Shown: piece by piece, positions 56,288-64,000 of the stretch | Position numbering within the stretch: position 1 is the first letter of the stretch | Layout of the letters: every line of letters begins with the position of its first letter | Source of the DNA: Bradyrhizobium australiense | Lineage (GTDB): Bacteria; Pseudomonadota; Alphaproteobacteria; Rhizobiales; Xanthobacteraceae | Direction of reading: 5' to 3' | DNA length: 64,000 bases | NCBI RefSeq assembly: GCF_013114825.1 | Contig: NZ_JAAVLX010000009.1 | Coordinates: forward strand, 186,001 to 250,000 | Made by a program: the position numbers and the translations under genes | Notes under the pieces: generated by a model | The model's database searches: none | What the model was told of the DNA's origin: nothing | What the model saw: the letters and a program-made list of their open reading frames with translations, nothing else

Positions 56288-56366
56288 GAGCCGCACGACG
56301 AATCGATCGTGGGGTTAGAGGTCTGAGTTGAAGGCCAAACAAAACAAAATTCTTTGGGAGGCACGT

Positions 56367-57335
56367 ATGAGGAAAACAGCCGTCATCGCCGCCGCGTTTG
56401 CGATGCTCAGTTCTGTCGCCTTTGCGCAAAACTATCCCAGCCGGCCTATTACGTTGCTGGTGCCGTTCGCCGCGGGCGGCGCCACCGATACGGTGGCGCG
56501 GGTCACCGCGCAGTCGATGTCGAAACTGCTGGGCCAGTCCATCATCATCGAGAACGCAACAGGCGCCGGCGGCACCATTGCGGCGACGCGCGCCTCGCGC
56601 GCGGAACCGGACGGCTACACCCTAATGATCCACCACATCGGCATCTCCACGGCGGCGACGCTGTACCGCAAGTTGGCCTACGACACCAAGACGGCGTTCG
56701 CGCCGATCGGCCTCGTCACAAACGCACCGATGACGATCATCGGCCGGCCCGATCTGCCGCCGAACACGCTGGCCGAGCTGGTCACCTACATTAAGGCCAA
56801 CGGCGACAAGATGACGTTCGGCAATGCGGGCCTCGGCGCCGCGTCGCATCTCTGCGGTATGCTGTTCATGACCGCCGTCGGCAAGGAAATCCTGACCGTG
56901 CCCTACAAGGGCAATGCGCCCGTGATGAATGATCTGATCGCCAAGCAGATTGACCTCTCCTGCGATCAGACCACCAACACCACGAGCCCGATCGCGTCGA
57001 AGCTGGTCAAGGCCTACGCCATCACGACGAAGACACGGCTGGCATCGATGCCTGATCTTCCGGCCGCTGACGAAGCCGGCTTGAAAGGTTTTGAAGTCGG
57101 CGCCTGGCACGGCATCTACGCACCGAAGGGCACGCCCGACGACATCGTTCAAAAGCTAGCCCAGACGCTTCAGGAAGCATTGCGGGACCCGGACCTGGTG
57201 AAGCGCTTCAACGACATCAACACCGAACCCGTCCCGCAGGATCAGGCCACGCCCGAAGCGTTGAAGGCGCAATTGATCAGCGAGGTCGATCGCTGGGCGC
57301 CGATTATTCGCGCGGCAGGTCAGTTTGCGGATTGA
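56367..57335 (+). CDS. Tripartite tricarboxylate transporter receptor (Bug family)
   Basis: The 322-residue periplasmic receptor has a signal peptide (MRKTAVIAAAFAMLSSVAFAQ) and the Bug fold: NYPSRPITLLVPFAAGGATDTVAR (about residues 21-45), AEPDGYTLMIHH (about residues 89-100), VPYKGNAPVMNDLIAKQIDLS and GIYAPKGTPDDIVQ. Bug proteins bind carboxylates; the neighbouring dehydrogenase suggests malate, tartrate or a relative. No TctA or TctB membrane subunit is present, so the transporter partner is elsewhere. TTGGGAGG precedes the ATG. The fragment at 4988-5276 is a decayed relative. Confidence 0.93.
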   Translation: MRKTAVIAAAFAMLSSVAFAQNYPSRPITLLVPFAAGGATDTVARVTAQSMSKLLGQSIIIENATGAGGTIAATRASRAEPDGYTLMIHHIGISTAATLYRKLAYDTKTAFAPIGLVTNAPMTIIGRPDLPPNTLAELVTYIKANGDKMTFGNAGLGAASHLCGMLFMTAVGKEILTVPYKGNAPVMNDLIAKQIDLSCDQTTNTTSPIASKLVKAYAITTKTRLASMPDLPAADEAGLKGFEVGAWHGIYAPKGTPDDIVQKLAQTLQEALRDPDLVKRFNDINTEPVPQDQATPEALKAQLISEVDRWAPIIRAAGQFAD

Positions 57336-57437
57336 GCGTAGCCGTCACGACGTCGGTTGTCCGAGGTGGTCCGGACTCAACTCGCCTTCGCCGCTGCTTC
57401 TGGCCCAAGCGGTCGTTAGACCCTAGCCCGATAGGGC

Positions 57438-57689
57438 TTAGCCCGATCGACGGCTCTCATCCACGAACCTCGGCCTATTAAGAAGTCTGGTGAGGCGCCC
57501 CTCACTTCCCCACCCGCGCCGTCTGGCAAGAGAGGCAGCGGCCCGCATAAGCGAGGCTACAGCAATTACGGCAAACAAAGAGTACGGGCCGAAATAAATT
57601 AGCCCATCGACCACCAAGTCTAGCAGACCGAGCAGCGCCAGAATAATCGCGATGCCTAGAAACGTGCGGCCGTGCCGGGTTGTGAACAT
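57438..57689 (-). CDS. Small membrane protein of unknown function
   Basis: The 83-residue product (start ATG 57689, MFTTRHGRTFLG) has two hydrophobic helices (GIAIILALLGLLDLVVDGLIYFG and LFAVIAVASLMRAAASLA) and a basic end. No ribosome site is evident, and a longer frame adds 28 residues without a pattern. A real gene is plausible given the helix and charge pattern, but there is no family match I can recall. Confidence 0.45.
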   Translation of the reverse strand: MFTTRHGRTFLGIAIILALLGLLDLVVDGLIYFGPYSLFAVIAVASLMRAAASLARRRGWGSEGRLTRLLNRPRFVDESRRSG

Positions 57690-58062
57690 GACAACTGAGT
57701 ATATCACGGGGGAAGGGTACGGTCTTTCGCCAAATTGGCCTAAGCAGATTAATGGAAGCCTCAACAACTCCATCGAACTTTAGCGATTGAGGGAGGCGTC
57801 CGCTTGTGGCCTCGAGCCAGCGCTAGGCCGTTGTCACCTCGGCTGGCACAGGCACACCAGATAGCGTTCGCGCTTGCCTCCATCGCCGCTTTCGACCCTA
57901 GGCCGACTCTGCAGACTGTATGCGCCACTAGGGCCTTGTGAAACGACGTGATTGCTGCCGTTTTTAAGCGCGATGCCTTGGTCTGCATGATTGCTTACAA
58001 GGAACTTTCGGTCCTGTGCGGCGTCATAAGTGACGCGGCCAAGGCTTGGCACGGGAGGTGCC

Positions 58063-59337
58063 ATGTCGAAGTTCGGCGTTACAGTAATCGCTGTCGTACT
58101 GGTGACCGCGCTGTCGAGTGCCGCCACTGCGAAAGGGCGCGGACATTTCGGTCTCGGCCCACTTGGCAGCGTGAAATTCGCGTTCGCCCGCTTGCTTGCG
58201 CCAGGGCCGTTTTATAGCGGCCACAGGCATCACCGCCGGGTGCACGTCCGTCGGGTCAGAAACGCGCCCGTCGCTTTACAAAACATTCCGTCCGCGACGA
58301 ACCAGCCCTCCGGCGAGGAGGAGTTGGTTGTTGGCAGGCTATTCACTGACCCTGCGGCACGCAGGCAGATCGCCGCGACTGCCGCACTTGCTCACTGGCA
58401 TGGTGACCGTAACACTACAGACGGGTGGTGGTCGCATGGCCATGGCGGATACGGCTGGGTTGGACCGCTGTTCTGGCCATTCGCCTACAATGATATTTAT
58501 GGTTATGCCATCTTCGGCGATGGCGTGGGCTTTTGGGACTACGGCTACCCCGACATCTATGCCGGAATTTTTGGACCTTACGGCAGTGACGAACTAGCGG
58601 CTTATATGGCACCAGGCTCTTCCGACCGAAGAGAACGAGGGATCCCGCCTCTGCAGCAGCTCTGCGGTGATGCCAGCCGCGAAACTACCGGTCTCGCCAT
58701 TGATCAGATTCAGCGGGCGATTCAGCCGACCGAGGCCCAACGGGCCGCGCTGGACCGTCTTGCCGACGCATCGAACTCGGCCGCTCAGATCATTCAGGCA
58801 TCTTGTCCGACGCAGCCCGCATCAACGGCGCCGGCCCGATTGGCCGTGATGCAGCAACGCACTGCGGCTATTCTCAACTCAGTAATATCCCTGGAGCCGC
58901 TGCTAGGCGAACTTTATGATTTGCTGGATGACGAGCAGAAAGCACGGCTCAACGCACTCGCCGATGATCAGCTCAAGACGGCGTCCGCAAACGGGGGCAT
59001 GAAGGCGCCGGCCCAGGGCTGCGAAGCGTCCCTGCCAGCCGCGTTGCAATGGCCGGCTGGCGAGATCGAGGCCAGGCTACACCCGACCGACGCCCAACGC
59101 GACGCGCTTGAACGAATGCAGCGTGCCAGCGCCAGAGCTGTCGAGATGCTGAGCTATGAATGTCAGCCGAAAGATGCGATCACGCCACCCGCTCGCCTTG
59201 CCGCGGTGGATGGCCGGCTCGGTACCATGCAACAAGCCATCAATCTGGTGAGCGACGCGCTGGAAGACTTCTATGCTACGCTGAGCGATGAGCAGAAGTC
59301 TCAGTTCGAGCTGATCGGACCAAAACGAGCGCCGTGA
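58063..59337 (+). CDS. Secreted Spy/LTxxQ-type protein with a duplicated domain
   Basis: The 424-residue protein has a signal peptide (MSKFGVTVIAVVLVTALSSAATA), a His/Arg- and then Gly/Trp/Tyr-rich middle (about residues 50-180, WWSHGHGGYGWVG) and two C-terminal repeats of about 100 residues (about 197-305 and 322-420). Each has a cysteine, P-T--QR-AL--L, APARLA or PPARLA and ends LDDEQKA or LSDEQKS, the LTxxQ-like helix of Spy/CpxP chaperones. It may act on the envelope under stress; the function is inferred from the motif only. GGGAGG lies ahead of the ATG at 58063. Confidence 0.82.
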   Translation: MSKFGVTVIAVVLVTALSSAATAKGRGHFGLGPLGSVKFAFARLLAPGPFYSGHRHHRRVHVRRVRNAPVALQNIPSATNQPSGEEELVVGRLFTDPAARRQIAATAALAHWHGDRNTTDGWWSHGHGGYGWVGPLFWPFAYNDIYGYAIFGDGVGFWDYGYPDIYAGIFGPYGSDELAAYMAPGSSDRRERGIPPLQQLCGDASRETTGLAIDQIQRAIQPTEAQRAALDRLADASNSAAQIIQASCPTQPASTAPARLAVMQQRTAAILNSVISLEPLLGELYDLLDDEQKARLNALADDQLKTASANGGMKAPAQGCEASLPAALQWPAGEIEARLHPTDAQRDALERMQRASARAVEMLSYECQPKDAITPPARLAAVDGRLGTMQQAINLVSDALEDFYATLSDEQKSQFELIGPKRAP

Positions 59338-59587
59338 TTGCCACGCATTCCGATCGGCGAAGGATCGGAGACGTGTTCAGTGGAAGATCGCGTCGTGACC
59401 TCGGACCGACGCCCAGGAGATGATCAGCATCCGCTTTTGCTCCAATAACTACCGTTCCTAGAAAGCCAGCTTCTGGTCCAACCCGGACCTACCGGCGCGT
59501 TCTTTTTTTGCGCCGCTCATGGGGGACAAGCGGATCGAACGCACCTAGGCCGAACGTCCCGTTTATGAGTGAACGGGCTACTGGCCA

Positions 59588-59886
59588 GGACCGAACAACG
59601 CCTTCGCGTTGCCGTTGGCGATCTGTGCCGCAATCTTCGGCGGCAACTGGCCGAGCCAAGCGCGATAACCCGCCATGATCTCGCCATAGCTTCCCAGCGC
59701 TGATTGATCCAGGTGTCAGAGCCGAGCAGGAAGCGGTCGGGATAGCCGCTCGAACAGCGCTCGCCATTCGGCCGTCAGCGTGCCACTGCCGTTGGTAATG
59801 CCGCATGAATCGAAGCCTCGCGTTGCCAATCGCGAGGTCCAGCGGGGGACGATTGCGGAGACCAGATTGACGATGGTCTTCTTTCG
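59588..59886 (-). pseudogene. Chimeric pseudogene: amidohydrolase end plus LysR fragment
   Basis: Bases 59588-59804 closely repeat the 3' part of the intact amidohydrolase gene at about 60988-61203, with indels (for example near 59700 and 59745). The right part, about 59817-59886, resembles the middle of the LysR gene (about 54346-54431) with an internal gap. No continuous frame is left. I read it as two remnants brought together by deletion or recombination between duplicated segments. Confidence 0.8.
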
Positions 59887-60036
59887 AATTCAAAGTCAAA
59901 ATTTGCCGTCACGCCGTGGACCGCGGCGACGACAAAATGATCGGCATTGCGGTTGCGCCGCGTGAACTCATGCGCATGAGCAAAGCCGCGCCTCACGTCA
60001 CCAGAGTGGCGGAGGCGCGTCTGCGTGTAAGGACTC

Positions 60037-60513
60037 TTACGTACCGGGCGTTTTGACGACCAGTTTTATGTTCAAGAGGTTGACGCCCTTGAACGGGTTC
60101 GGCGCGCTTTCGATGGTGCCCGCGCCCTTAGCGTTCGCATAGGCACCCGTGCCCGAGAGGATCGTATATTCGCCATTTGACCGGCCGTCTTTGACCGAGC
60201 CGGTGTAACGCGCCGTGATCGAGCCCTCCTCGAACGTGTAGGTGCTGTAGCCGTAGAAGGGTCCCGTGCCTTTGAGCAAGTCTGAGGAATTGACGAACTC
60301 TTTCACCCCTATACGGCCGTCCTTGAAGACGGCAACGCCGAACAGTCTGCCGGACGCGACCGTTTGGCCTTCGATGTTTGCTGCCTCTGTTACTTTGTAG
60401 TCGATCGGCTTGGTGACGAGCTTGAATTCGAGTACCTGCTCTCCGGCTAGAGCGCTCGACGCCGCAATGGCCAGAGCCACGCCAGAAAGGAAAACGGCGA
60501 GAGACTTGCGCAT
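60037..60513 (-). CDS. Secreted allene-oxide-cyclase-like barrel protein
   Basis: The 158-residue protein has a signal peptide (MRKSLAVFLSGVALAIAASSALA, cleaved near residue 23) and a beta-rich mature part of about 135 residues. GTGPFYGYSTYTFEEGSITARYTGS (about residues 81-105) and GEYTILSGTGAYANAKGAGTIES (about residues 113-135) are the allene oxide cyclase/dirigent-type strand pattern. Bacterial members are common and mostly of unknown role. A very strong AGGAGGAG precedes the ATG at 60513. The next supported gene upstream is over 20 kb away in function, so context gives no clue. Confidence 0.75.
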   Translation of the reverse strand: MRKSLAVFLSGVALAIAASSALAGEQVLEFKLVTKPIDYKVTEAANIEGQTVASGRLFGVAVFKDGRIGVKEFVNSSDLLKGTGPFYGYSTYTFEEGSITARYTGSVKDGRSNGEYTILSGTGAYANAKGAGTIESAPNPFKGVNLLNIKLVVKTPGT

Positions 60514-60974
60514 GTGCTCCTCCTGCGTTTGCTGGAATTGAATGTGGAATGCTTGCCGTGCCTCGCCAGCGGCCGACGTTCTTGGGATTGTCCAGCATGC
60601 AGGCTCGGACACAAATTTAGGTCTTAGCGACGGAAGAAAGGTTCAGCGCTTGATCGTGATCTTCACCAGTCGGGGGCGGCCGCAAAAAGCAATTCCATGC
60701 CAATTCCGAGCGCGGCGGCGCAAATTCTGGTGCTTTGTCAGAAACCGAGCATAATCGCCGTCAATGGCCCCCAGGGAAGCCTCCGGGAACCTCCTGTGTC
60801 CTGCCATTTTCGGTGATGAAACCCGCCCTCACAGCGTGGGAACCGCGGCGCCAATCGGCGTCCCGCGGAACGTCGCAGTGGCGTCAGATCACCTCTGAAA
60901 TTCGCTTCGACGATCGGCGGATGGCGCACTTTTGGCTGCGAGTTTGCGGATTGAGCGACCTTTACGCCTCGCGC
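60514..60974. other. Intergenic region between secreted-protein and amidohydrolase genes
   Basis: No gene is supported in these 461 bp. The region has the promoter of the 60037-60513 gene and no clear hairpin terminator for the amidohydrolase gene, which ends at 60975. I see no repeat of the families found elsewhere in the window. Confidence 0.5.
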
Positions 60975-61829
60975 TCAGCGCTCGGCGCCAAACAACGCCT
61001 TCGCATTCCCGTTGGCAATCTGCGTCGCGATCTTTGGCGGCAATTGCGCGAGCCACGCACGATACCCGGCCATGATCTCGCCGTAGCTTTCCCAGCGCCC
61101 GTTGATCCAGGTGTCGGAGCCGAGCAGGAAGCGGTCGGGATAGCGCTCGAACAGCGCTCGCCATTCGGCCGTCAGCGTGCCACTGCCGTCGACGATGCCG
61201 CCGCGATAGGATAATTCGCCCCACAGTTTTGGATATTTTGAAAGCATCTCCGCGACGCGCTCGGTGGAGAGACCAAATCCGGTATGGGCCCAGATGATGC
61301 GGGCGCGCGGATTGTGGCGCATCAAGATTTGGACGGCGATGTCGTCGGCATGGGCGTGCAGATAGAGGTCGTGCTCGACCGCGAAATCGACGGTCTTCTT
61401 CACCCACTCGGTATCCGCGGCTTTGCCCGAGATGTGGAATTCGCCGATGCCGCGGTAATAGCCGCGTTTGAATTCGTCCTGGACCAGATCGAAGATGAAG
61501 GGGTCGCCGAACCAGGTCTGGATGTCGGCGCGTACGCGATAGGGCCGGATGAAGGGGACGATCCACAGGCCCTGCGGCTTGGCGTCCATGAGTACATGCG
61601 TGCCGGCGTTGGGGCGGCTGGTTGCGAGGATGCCGGTGACGCCATGCTTCCTGAACAGCGCCAGCACCTCGTCGACGCCAAAATGAGGCTTGGGCTCCCA
61701 ATTGTAGTGCAGATGGGCGTCGAAGATTTCGATCGGTTCGTCGGCGTTGGCGCGGTCGATTGTGCCTGCCATCCATGCGAGCGCAATCAGCAGGGCGATG
61801 AATCGCGACGCCCGACCGAACGTCATCAT
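60975..61829 (-). CDS. Exported amidohydrolase-2 family protein
   Basis: The 284-residue protein has a signal peptide (MMTFGRASRFIALLIALAWM..., cleaved near ANA/DEP) and an amidohydrolase TIM barrel: FDAHLHYNWEP with the His-x-His metal site (about residues 36-46), GEFHISG (about residue 128), YLHAHADDIAVQ (about residues 155-166), IIWAHTGFG (about residues 177-185) and FLLGSDTWI with the catalytic Asp. The substrate is unknown. Its ATG overlaps the RND stop (ATGA), so it is translated with the pump. A truncated copy is at 59588. Confidence 0.88.
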   Translation of the reverse strand: MMTFGRASRFIALLIALAWMAGTIDRANADEPIEIFDAHLHYNWEPKPHFGVDEVLALFRKHGVTGILATSRPNAGTHVLMDAKPQGLWIVPFIRPYRVRADIQTWFGDPFIFDLVQDEFKRGYYRGIGEFHISGKAADTEWVKKTVDFAVEHDLYLHAHADDIAVQILMRHNPRARIIWAHTGFGLSTERVAEMLSKYPKLWGELSYRGGIVDGSGTLTAEWRALFERYPDRFLLGSDTWINGRWESYGEIMAGYRAWLAQLPPKIATQIANGNAKALFGAER

Positions 61830-64000
61830 TCGGCGGCGACGACGTGCGGCCGCTCGCCCTCGCCCGCTTCCTGCAGCTGAGGTTCGAGCTTGCGCCGCAG
61901 GCGGCGGTCGATGCGGTCGAGATAGATGTAGATCACGGGCGTAATGTACAGCGTCAGCAATTGCGACACGCAGAGGCCGCCGACCACGGCGATGCCGAGC
62001 GGCTGGCGCAGTTCGGCGCCGGCGCCGGCGCCGAGCGCGATCGGCAGCGTGCCGAAGATCGCGGCAAACGTCGTCATCATGATCGGACGGAAACGCAAGA
62101 GCGCCGCTTCCCGGATCGCGTGCTCGGCGCTGAGGCCCACGCGGCGACGCTCCAGGGCAAAGTCCACCATCATGATGGCGTTCTTCTTGACGATGCCGAC
62201 CAGCATCACGATGCCGATCATCGCGATGACAGACAACTCCATGCCGAACAGCATCAGAGTCAGGATCGCACCAATGCCGGCAGACGGCAGGCCGGAGATG
62301 ATGGTGATCGGGTGGATAAAGCTCTCGTAGAGAATGCCGAGAATGACGAAGGCGGCGAACACCGCGGCGAGGATCAGGACGCCCTGCCCGCGCAGCGAAT
62401 CCTGGAACACCTGCGCGGTGCCGGAGAAGCCGGTTGCAATCGTCGCCGGCAGGTTCGAGGCCTGTTCGAGCGTGGTGATCTGGTCGACCGCATAGCCCAG
62501 CGAATAGCCGGGCGCGAGGTTGAAGGAGATCGTCACGGCCGGCTGCTGGGCCTGGTGGTTGATCTGCAGCGGACCGACCGTCGGAACCAGTTTTGCCACC
62601 GCTGACAGCGGGATGGTCTGGTTGTTCTGAGTCTTCATGTAGAGCTTGGACAAATCGGACGGATCAACCCGGAACTGCGGCTGCACTTCCAGGATGATCT
62701 GGTAATCATTCGACGGCATGTAGATGGTGCCGACCTGACGCGAGCCGTAGGCGTTGTAGAGTTGGTTGCGGACCTGATCGACGGTGACGCCGTAGACGGC
62801 GGCCTTTTCGCGGTCGATATCGACCGTCATCTGCGGGTTCTTGATGTAGAGGTCGGTGGTGACGTCGAGCAGGCCTGGCAGCTTCTCGATCTTCTCGCGC
62901 ATCTCCGGCGCCAGCCGGTACAGCGACTCGGTGTCGCCGCTCTGCATCACATATTGATACTGGCTCTTGGAAATCCGGCCGCCGATATTGAGATTTTGGA
63001 TCGGTTGGAAGAAGGCCTGCATGCCCGGAATCTGCCGCGCCTTGCCGCGCAGCCGGCCAATGATCGAATTGAGGTTGTCGCGGTCCTTCTTCGGCTTCAG
63101 CGCGATGAACAGGCGGCCGTAATTCGCCGTCGTGTTGGGGCCGCCGGCGCCGACGGTGGAATTGATGTATTCGATCGCAGGATCGGATTTCAGCACGTCG
63201 ACCAGCGCCTGCTGCCGCTCCTTCATCGCGTCGAAGGAGGTATCGGTGGCAGCTTCCGTCACGCCGATCAGAAAGCCGGTGTCCTCCTGCGGAAAGAAGC
63301 CCTTCGGCACGATCATGTAGAGGTAGACGGTGCCGCCAAGGGTCGCCAGCGTCACCATCAGCATCAGGAATTTTCGGGCCAGCACGAGATCGAGCGTCCA
63401 TTCATAGGCGCGCAGCCAGGACTCGAACATCCTCTCGAAGACGCGAAGCACGATGTTCGGCTTCTTGGTCGCGTCATGCGCTCGCAGCACGCGCGCGCAC
63501 AGCATCGGCGTCAGCGTCAGCGAGACGAATCCGGACACGATGATCGCGACCGATACCGTCACCGCAAATTCGCGGAACACGCGGCCGACAATGCCGCCCA
63601 TCAGCAAGACCGGAATGAACACGGCAATCAGCGAGAAGGTGATCGAGATGATGGTAAAGCCGATCTCGCGCGCGCCCTTCAGCGCGGCCTCGAATGGCCG
63701 CATGCCGTGCTCGATGTGGCGGACGATGTTCTCCAGCATGACGATGGCGTCGTCGACCACGAAGCCGACCGAGAGCGTCAGCGCCAGCAGCGTCATGTTG
63801 TTGATGGAGTAATCGAGCGCGTACATCACGGCGCAGGTGCCGAACAGGGAGATCGGAACCGCCAGCGCCGGGATGAAGGTCGCGGACGCCGAGCGCAGGA
63901 ACAGGAAGATGACGAGGATCACCAGGGCGATCGCGATCAGCAATGTTTCCTCGACGTCGGCCACCGCCTGCCGGATGGATACCGAGCGGTCCATCAGGAC
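61826..64000 (-). CDS. RND-family multidrug efflux permease (5' end outside window)
   Basis: The visible 724 codons are the C-terminal two thirds of an AcrB/MdtC-type proton antiporter (normally about 1,030 residues). The segment starts at the end of the first periplasmic loop (DRSVSIRQAVADVEETLLIAIALV) and includes the membrane helix with LSVGFVVDDAIVMLENIVRHIE (proton-relay Asp pair), GRVFREFAVTV, the second periplasmic loop, and the last helices with GIVKKNAIMMVDFALE. The DRSVSIR form and periplasmic loop resemble MdtB/MdtC rather than heavy-metal pumps. The N-terminal third and the membrane-fusion partner lie right of the window. Confidence 0.94.
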   Translation of the reverse strand, partial: VLMDRSVSIRQAVADVEETLLIAIALVILVIFLFLRSASATFIPALAVPISLFGTCAVMYALDYSINNMTLLALTLSVGFVVDDAIVMLENIVRHIEHGMRPFEAALKGAREIGFTIISITFSLIAVFIPVLLMGGIVGRVFREFAVTVSVAIIVSGFVSLTLTPMLCARVLRAHDATKKPNIVLRVFERMFESWLRAYEWTLDLVLARKFLMLMVTLATLGGTVYLYMIVPKGFFPQEDTGFLIGVTEAATDTSFDAMKERQQALVDVLKSDPAIEYINSTVGAGGPNTTANYGRLFIALKPKKDRDNLNSIIGRLRGKARQIPGMQAFFQPIQNLNIGGRISKSQYQYVMQSGDTESLYRLAPEMREKIEKLPGLLDVTTDLYIKNPQMTVDIDREKAAVYGVTVDQVRNQLYNAYGSRQVGTIYMPSNDYQIILEVQPQFRVDPSDLSKLYMKTQNNQTIPLSAVAKLVPTVGPLQINHQAQQPAVTISFNLAPGYSLGYAVDQITTLEQASNLPATIATGFSGTAQVFQDSLRGQGVLILAAVFAAFVILGILYESFIHPITIISGLPSAGIGAILTLMLFGMELSVIAMIGIVMLVGIVKKNAIMMVDFALERRRVGLSAEHAIREAALLRFRPIMMTTFAAIFGTLPIALGAGAGAELRQPLGIAVVGGLCVSQLLTLYITPVIYIYLDRIDRRLRRKLEPQLQEAGEGERPHVVAAE

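Noticed and set aside
57321..60958. Seventeen-base identity (AGTTTGCGGATTGAGCG) at about 57323 and about 60942
   Set aside because: The surrounding sequence and reading frames do not match; chance is plausible in a 64-kb GC-rich window.

Overview
The window is high-GC chromosomal DNA from an alphaproteobacterium of the Bradyrhizobium / Rhodopseudomonas group (Nitrobacteraceae). The evidence is a gyrA of this lineage, the gene order dgt-argS-SPOR-nagZ-scpAB-tatABC-serS-surE-pcm-nlpD next to yajC-secDF, several Omp25/31-type barrel proteins, a DUF1127 micro-protein, a coiled-coil HTH protein of a type frequent in Bradyrhizobium, and dispersed intergenic hairpin repeats. Most of the window is core genome. 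I see no prophage, complete insertion sequence, CRISPR array, rRNA or tRNA.

Layout. 1-2.9 kb (minus): queA (3' end cut by the window edge), two cyclophilins around a small TonB-C-like protein, and coaD. 3.1-6.3 kb: a small secreted protein, a pcaB-type lyase, a decayed tripartite-transporter receptor gene and an HTH/coiled-coil gene. 6.3-16 kb: gyrA, a DUF2306 membrane protein, then ssb and uvrA divergently arranged around an outer-membrane-protein locus with one intact gene, a C-terminal scar and a dead copy. A GTTC-N7-GTTC LexA-type box lies on the ssb side and another upstream of uvrA. 16-26.8 kb: an accessory stretch with a YVTN beta-propeller plus MxaD-like pair, a PRC-barrel protein, a P-loop ATPase, another Omp gene, a PPC-domain protein plus acyl-CoA synthetase pair, an SPW membrane protein, a secreted FAH-family protein, DUF3597, and several pseudogenes and repeats.

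27-33 kb: a DUF2189 membrane protein, an MltB-type transglycosylase, DUF1127, trmFO and, 4 bp behind it, an unusual kinase-like protein fused to the C-terminal subdomain of an adenylate-forming enzyme. 33-37.4 kb (minus): yajC-secD-secF followed by homologues of two mitochondrial complex I assembly factors (NDUFAF3-like and NDUFAF6-like). 37.6-53.6 kb: a DUF815 ATPase and the long minus-strand housekeeping block dgt to nlpD, interrupted once by a FAT-GUY-type single-domain response regulator on the other strand. erpA is divergent from dgt. 54-57.3 kb: a LysR regulator divergent from a D-malate/tartrate dehydrogenase and a Bug-type solute receptor, with a candidate LysR operator between them. 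57.4-64 kb: a Spy/LTxxQ-type protein, a chimeric pseudogene built from amidohydrolase and LysR fragments, an allene-oxide-cyclase-like secreted protein, and an RND efflux pump translationally coupled to a secreted amidohydrolase. The pump gene runs off the right edge.

The core block links envelope export (SecDF-YajC, TatABC), cell-wall turnover (NagZ, NlpD, SPOR protein), chromosome segregation (ScpAB), translation (ArgS, SerS, QueA, TrmFO) and repair (UvrA, SSB). Decay is confined to accessory genes. Six copies of a ~100 bp element with a hairpin at each end and three copies of a second inverted-repeat element sit only between genes.
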